Shown here: one piece after another, positions 58,521 to 64,000 of the stretch
Numbering within the stretch: position 1 is the stretch's first letter
Layout of the letters: each line of letters starts with the position of its first letter
Assembly: GCF_000764305.2 (NCBI RefSeq)
Contig: NW_025936356.1
Span: 177,761-241,760, forward strand
Length of the DNA: 64,000 nt
Direction: 5' to 3'
Origin: Hyalella azteca
Lineage: Eukaryota > Arthropoda > Malacostraca > Amphipoda > Hyalellidae
Position numbers and translations under genes: made by a program
The notes under the pieces: generated by a model
What the model was told of the DNA's origin: nothing
Database searches by the model: none
The model's input: the letters and a program-made list of their open reading frames with translations, nothing else

Positions 58521-59477
58521 AAACCTTTTATGCAGCTTGCGGTCGCAAAATCCTACTCTCTCAATTTTATTGCCATTTAATTTGCATAGCAAACATTGTA
58601 ATGCTTCTACATAGTTTTATTTCAAACTTATTATCAAAATAATCATAAAAATTATTTAATTTTGCTCCCAGAATTTGCAGAAAAATCAAAGTTTCCAAAA
58701 ATTATTTTCTCAGAAAAAGAATAAATTCAAGTAATTGGCATATTTTTTTAAATGAGCTTCCCATTTTTGAAACGAAATCGCAGTATTGGAGTCGCCATGT
58801 AAATACACCGAATACTTCTCCGCGATGATGGCCGGCAAATTGCGCGCTAACGCCGGCGTTACCGCCGATTACCGTCAATTATCGTCCACTATCGTCCTGC
58901 AAGCAGCCATTTGCTGCTGTATGCAGCACCTTGAGCACCAGCTTGATGATACACCCAACTTTTATTTAAGGTTAACCGTAACCGCCTCGGGTAAGCGGGG
59001 AAATGGACTTCTTTTCGATGTTATTTTCTACAAATAAATTACTAACCTCAAGGATGGTATACCAAATCATTCATAAACTGAGTTATTTTCTAGATATTTT
59101 CTTGATGTATCTGTATTAATTAATGGATTGATATATTTCTGATTGGCTCAAAATTTTGACGCAGTTTCATAACCATTTCGATCGGTTATGAAATGCAGTT
59201 AAGGTAACGAGTTAAGTCAACATGAAGCTGCGCAGCCTCAATAAAAAACCATGCCTGGCTTCCTCTCTCGCACCTCCGCTGTACTATGGCGGCGCTCAAG
59301 TGAATTAGAAGTGAAATTTAATTCGCTTAAGACATTTTCCAAGGAGCAAATGTTTGTATCATTGTTTCTATGAACGTGAGCAATCTATTGAAATTTCCAG
59401 CACAATCATATATAGAGACCCAGACCATATGAAACTCATCTAACAAAATACACGCGAGAACTTCTCTTCTTGTCGCG
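58521..59477. other. Unique sequence
   Basis: No gene recognised. GC-rich CCGGC words at 58820-58880. Confidence 0.4.
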
Positions 59478-59652
59478 TGTAGTATAATATAGTATAGTCT
59501 ATACTATATCGTATACTATACTATACTATACTATACTATACTATACTATACTATACTATACTATACTATACTATACTATACTATACTATACTATACTATA
59601 CTGTACTATACTATACTATACTATACTATACTATATTATACTATACTATACC
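59478..59652. repeat. ATACT pentamer array, ~34 copies
   Basis: Nearly pure ATACT pentamers. The left edge contains AGTAT words of the opposite orientation, so the start can fold into a hairpin. Confidence 0.95.
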
Positions 59653-60439
59653 GTTCATTCCAATATGGGTGTTTAAAATCTGCCACAATAATTGTTAAAA
59701 CTAAATTATTATTAACTATTAGATGTATATGCAATATAAATATAAATTAATGACATTTTATGCCCGAGTAATGGATATAACCACGCAATAATTGATACTA
59801 TTAAATTTTGCAAACAATCAGGAGGGCGAAATATCTCGCAAAATAAATAATTCATGAATTATTTTAATGTTTTTCATACAATCTAAATCCCATAATAACT
59901 TTCATTCTCAATTTATATTTGAATTATCGAAACATTGAATGATTGCCTATCTTTAATTTCTAATTCTCGCTCCTGCAACGGTTTGATTGCACGTACTGCC
60001 TTATATTAACCATGTGTTCCTTTCATTAAAGGTATCATCCTCATTCATGGTATCTATATCATTCATCTGACGATATAAATCATTAAACTAAAATTAGATA
60101 TATATGAAGAAATCAAGTGCTAACGGAACGCATACACACCGATAATATAGTTTCGACCAACTTAATTTAGTTTTAAAATAATAATATACGGTAAATGGTA
60201 TCCTCAACCAATATATTTCAAACACGAGTTAAATCAATGCACAGATATTCAGAAGGCCCAATGATCTCCCACTTAATATAAGAAATTTATTGCCCGTTAA
60301 TTTCCGTGGAAATTACAGTGCGTGCGTCCATAAAATGTCCAAAGTTATGGCGAGGCAGTCTATTGTATTTACTTAATGGAAGTCTCATGGCTTAGAGATT
60401 ACATCTTGGGAGCCTGCAGAGCTTTCCGTAATCTACGCT
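59653..60439. other. AT-rich unique sequence
   Basis: No gene recognised. Confidence 0.4.
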
Positions 60440-60735
60440 GGATATTAATACGCTAAAAACACTGGATATTTATTACGCTAAAAATACTGGATATCAATAA
60501 GCTTAAAAACTGAATATTAATACGAAAAACACTCAGGATATTTATTACGCTAAAAAATCTGGATAATAATACGCTAACAACACTGGATATTAAAACGCAA
60601 AATAACTGAATATTAATGCGTAAAATAAACAAGATATTAGTACGCTAGAAGACTGGATAATAATACCCTGAATACACTGGACATTTATACGCTGAACACA
60701 CTGGATATTAATAAGCTGAACACACTGGATTTTGA
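60440..60735. repeat. Degenerate ~24-bp repeat
   Basis: About twelve diverged copies around TGGATATTAATACGCTAAAA plus ACAC, moving to CACTGGACATTTATACGCTGA at the right end. Confidence 0.8.
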
Positions 60736-61936
60736 ATGGAGCGACTGTAGAGTGGATTTGCGACACTGTGGAGTGGAGTGGAGAGAGCGACACTGGATTT
60801 TAATATACAGTGTGTTAAGCGTTGACTGTTTTATTCGAATTGCGTTGTACGACAACTGAAGCCATCGCCGCGTCTCTACCTCAATTGCATAACAACATAC
60901 GCCGAGCTATCGCCAACATACCCGTCGATGCTGAGGCGATTTGGTCGGAACTTCAAAAATCGAGTAACTGAATCCATTAACAATAGGAGCCGTCATTTGT
61001 CCGATGTCATCTTTATAACTAATCGATACAAAAATTCATGTAATTTATTTTTTAATAAAATTTAAGTTGTAATTACATCTTTACTAGTTCTTTCTTACTG
61101 AGCTTACAAATCAGGAAGTTTCCGTGAATCACATAGTGCTAAAATATCCAGGCAGAACTTATATTAGTATTAGATTCACTTAATACAGATGCTATAGAGT
61201 AGAAAATTGCTTAATATAATGAATGTATAAGTTGAAGATTGGTGCAATGAGAACATGTTGGTCGGAAACATGCAGCTGTTGAGCCAAAAAATTTAACTGA
61301 AATGAATTGGAATTTAGCTTCAATTGAAACTATTGAAGACGAAAGTTCATGTTCCCATTTTTGGTAACATGAATTGATACATTTTTGGGAACATTTTTCT
61401 GAAATACGCATTGATATTTAGAAGCCAGTTACAAACATTGATTGGTAGAATCTGAATGTTCAACGTTAATAATGATGGCATTATGACTAAAGCAAGTTAA
61501 ATTCCCCCTATAATGAGTGCTCTGATATATGATTGAACGAAACACATGAAACCCCGCAGGCCGTCACGCGAGTTATTCAGTCCCGCAGAAAGTGTCGGTC
61601 AAGTGCGGCACTAAATCAAAATATTCGAAAAACCATGAAAAATACCTTAGCATGAATGGCACAATTTATATCAAAGTGCTCCATGATATCTGGGTCAGAA
61701 AAAATGTCGCTCCATCATCGTTGCTGACGACTCCATTTGCGGTGCTACGGTCCAAGCTCCATGGAGCGACCTGGGGGCTTTGATGGCACCCAATTAGGAG
61801 GGTGCCAGTTGACTCCAGTTGTCGCCATGGGGCGCTGGTGGCAGTTGGCATCACATTACAGCGCTAACAAGCTGCCACCTGCCACTATATCGTGGGTCAA
61901 GAGATATGAGGACATCGAGTGGATGGGGTGGAAATA
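60736..61936. other. Unique sequence
   Basis: No gene recognised. A short open frame at 61592-61783 has no domain. Confidence 0.4.
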
Positions 61937-62050
61937 AGTGGCAGTGATGTGGTGGCAGTGATGTGGTGGCAGTGATGTGGTGGCAGTGATGTGGTGGCAG
62001 TGATGTGGTGGCAGTGATGTGGTGGCAGTGATGCAGTGGCAGGGATGTGG
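61937..62050. repeat. 14-bp array GTGGCAGTGATGTG
   Basis: About eight copies. The same unit reappears at 63360-63402 directly after an adapter. Confidence 0.95.
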
Positions 62051-62099
62051 TGGCAGAACTTAATTAATTGTATCGGCAGTGGCAGTAGTGACAAGAATT

Positions 62100-62460
62100 G
62101 TTGATGCAAAGCAGTAATAACAGTGACAGGAATTTTCGGTGTCGCGGCAAGACTTGTAGTGGCAGCGTTAGTAATGGCAGGAGTTGTGGCAATGGCAGCG
62201 TTTGTAATGGCAGTAATTGTGGCAATGGCAGTGTTAGTAATGGCAGGAGTTGTGGCAATGGCAGCGTTAGTAATGGCAGGAGTTGTGACAGTGAGAGTTG
62301 TAGTCGCAGCAGAATTTCGCAGTGGCTGTGGCAGTGACAACAATGGAAGTTTTATAGTGGCAGTGGCAGGAGTTACAGCGGCAGTGCTTGAAGTGGAAGA
62401 TGTTTAGTGGCAGCTGCCGTGGTTGCCGCAGCTGTAGTGGCACTGCCACTAGCGGCAGTT
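62100..62460. repeat. Degenerate GGCAGTGTTAGTAAT repeat
   Basis: Loose 15-18 bp units such as GTAATGGCAGGAGTTGTGGC with a 48-54 bp higher-order recurrence between 62160 and 62290. Confidence 0.8.
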
Positions 62461-63169
62461 AATTAAAGCTAATGTCTCAAGTTACCTCATATTTCAGCAT
62501 TAATGAGGCGACAGCTCTGCATGATGGATGCAGCTGCTGCTGCTGTAATGGCAGCAATATGTACGGCGCTGCAACATCTGCAACCGTAACAACCATGACG
62601 TCAACAGCAGCTGTAACGCCTCTGTAGCTCTACTGTAGCGCCAATATAGCGCCTCTGCAATGTAGCGCTACTGTTGCCAATATTGCAGTTTTGCCTCCAT
62701 ATGACATTATCTTATCTTCACCATAAACATGTTATTATATCTTCAGCATTAATATTACATATATTCACCATAAACATGTTATTATATGTTCGATCCACAT
62801 TAGTTTACTTTACAATATGCTGCATGCATCCTCTCCATGTTTGGATGCGCTATATCCTATCGATCGCAATGCTTCATTACCAAGGATATATCAGTAAACA
62901 TTGAAGCACAATAAAGTTGCTATGCTCCTTGACGATTGCATTGATTCAAAGGCTATCAGCGATAGTGCCCCAGGAACAGTTCAAGTCGTCTATGCAAACG
63001 CTATGGGTTGAACTCCTTCTCATCTGAGCTCCAGCGGCGCGAAAAAATCCTTCACGGTAAGAATCTTTCCGGCAGAAACTGAATCAGACCGGAGCTTTGT
63101 TGCGGCGTGGGGGCATCCTGCAACGCATCTTGATATGCCTCCATCCAGGAGACGTATATTATGATGTAT
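62461..63169. other. Unique sequence
   Basis: No gene recognised. 62515-62690 is rich in GCTGCTG/TGTAGCGC words. Confidence 0.4.
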
Positions 63170-63321
63170 ATATGCAGACGTACATTATGGCTTTATGGTA
63201 CGTCATAGCAGCCGTATATTATGGCTCTATGGTACGTCGTAGCAGCCGTATATTATGGCTCTATGGTACGTCGTAGCAGCCGTATAATATGGCTCGATGG
63301 TACGTCGTAGCAGCCGTATAT
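63170..63321. repeat. 34-bp minisatellite
   Basis: About 4.4 copies of ATGGCTCTATGGTACGTCGT plus AGCAGCCGTATATT. Cut by an adapter on the right. Confidence 0.95.
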
Positions 63322-63359
63322 CTGTCTCTTATACACATCTAGATGTGTATAAGAGACAG
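63322..63359. other. Nextera mate-pair junction adapter (artefact)
   Basis: The same 38-bp head-to-head Tn5 mosaic end as at 13766-13803. Sequence after it (63360-63402) repeats the array at 61937-62050, as expected if the two halves of a mate-pair read were assembled as one. Confidence 0.97.
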
Positions 63360-63402
63360 GTAGTGATGTGGTGGTAGTGATGTGGTGGCAGTGATGTGGT
63401 GG
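63360..63402. repeat. Three copies of GTGGTGGCAGTGAT unit
   Basis: Matches the 14-bp array at 61937-62050. Bounded by an adapter and a single n, so this is probably a misplaced fragment. Confidence 0.85.
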
Positions 63403-63403
63403 N
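63403..63403. other. Single-n scaffold junction
   Basis: A lone n joins the misplaced fragment to the 40-bp array. Confidence 0.8.
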
Positions 63404-64000
63404 AGAATGTTAAGTCGAACTTATACATGCCGTTCATCCATGAAGAATGTTAAGTAGAACTTATACATACCGTTCATTCATGAAGAATGTTAAGTCGAAC
63501 TTATACATGCCGTTCATCCATGAAGAATGTTAAGTAGAACTTATACATACCGTTCATTCATGAAGAATGTTAAGTCGAACTTATACATGCCGTTCATCCA
63601 TGAAGAATGTTAAGTAGAACTTATACATACCGTTCATTCATGAAGAATGTTAAGTCGAACTTATACATGCCGTTCATCCATGAAGAATGTTAAGTAGAAC
63701 TTATACATACCGTTCATTCATGAAGAATGTTAAGTCGAACTTATACATGCCGTTCATCCATGAAGAATGTTAAGTAGAACTTATACATACCGTTCATTCA
63801 TGAAGAATGTTAAGTCGAACTTATACATGCCGTTCATCCATGAAGAATGTTAAGTAGAACTTATACATACCGTTCATTCATGAAGAATGTTAAGTCGAAC
63901 TTATACATGCCGTTCATCCATGAAGAATGTTAAGTAGAACTTATACATACCGTTCATTCATGAAGAATGTTAAGTCGAACTTATACATGCCGTTCATCCA
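63404..64000. repeat. 40/80-bp higher-order array, cut by window end
   Basis: Fifteen 40-bp units, AGAATGTTAAGTCGAACTTA plus TACATGCCGTTCATCCATGA. A strict A/B alternation at three positions (GTCG/GTAG, ATGC/ATAC, ATCC/ATTC) makes an 80-bp higher-order unit. No errors seen. It continues past the window. Confidence 0.97.

Overview
This window looks like nuclear DNA from an invertebrate animal, most likely an arthropod and probably a crustacean. Three things suggest this: one large arthropod-type Toll receptor gene, a fragment of a non-LTR retrotransposon gag, and dense minisatellites set in AT-rich unique sequence. No bacterial operon, ribosome binding site, rRNA or complete tRNA was seen. The crustacean assignment is inference; the sequence alone does not fix the species.

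The one confident gene is a Toll receptor with an uninterrupted coding region, 41528-45196 (+), 1222 residues. It has a signal peptide, a long leucine-rich-repeat ectodomain with two cysteine-capped modules, one membrane segment and a cytoplasmic TIR domain. It belongs to the long Toll class (Toll-6/Toll-7/Tollo/18-wheeler type). Upstream are a TATA-less initiator and a downstream promoter element at exact Drosophila spacing. Two short upstream ORFs follow, and the second stops on the Toll start codon (ATGA overlap). A second coding trace is a gag-like ORF cut off at its 5' side by an assembly junction (39266-40144). A weak relic resembling the end of a retrotransposon reverse transcriptase lies near 19.4 kb.

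The rest is gene-poor. About fifty tandem arrays cover roughly 18 kb, just over a quarter of the window by summing the spans listed here. Units range from 3 to 53 bp. Many arrays are near-perfect and several have higher-order structure, for example 21/42 bp at 30.4 kb and 40/80 bp at 63.4 kb. Strand-asymmetric purine or pyrimidine tracts occur at 9.4-12, 29, 33.1-33.5, 36.7-37 and 40.1-40.9 kb. Several arrays repeat a plausible factor-binding palindrome at fixed spacing: E-boxes at 25.7 kb and a Maf/CRE-like site at 30.4 kb. The best non-coding find is a 206-bp foldback element at 31913-32118. It behaves like a MITE and sits at a TTA inside a 44-bp repeat array.

Assembly quality matters when reading this window. 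There is one 576-bp gap (29260-29835). Eight single-n junctions lie at the edges of tandem arrays. Two intact 38-bp Nextera mate-pair junction adapters (13766-13803 and 63322-63359) show that chimeric read sequence was built into the scaffold. Adjacency across these points should not be trusted, and open frames crossing them are artefacts.
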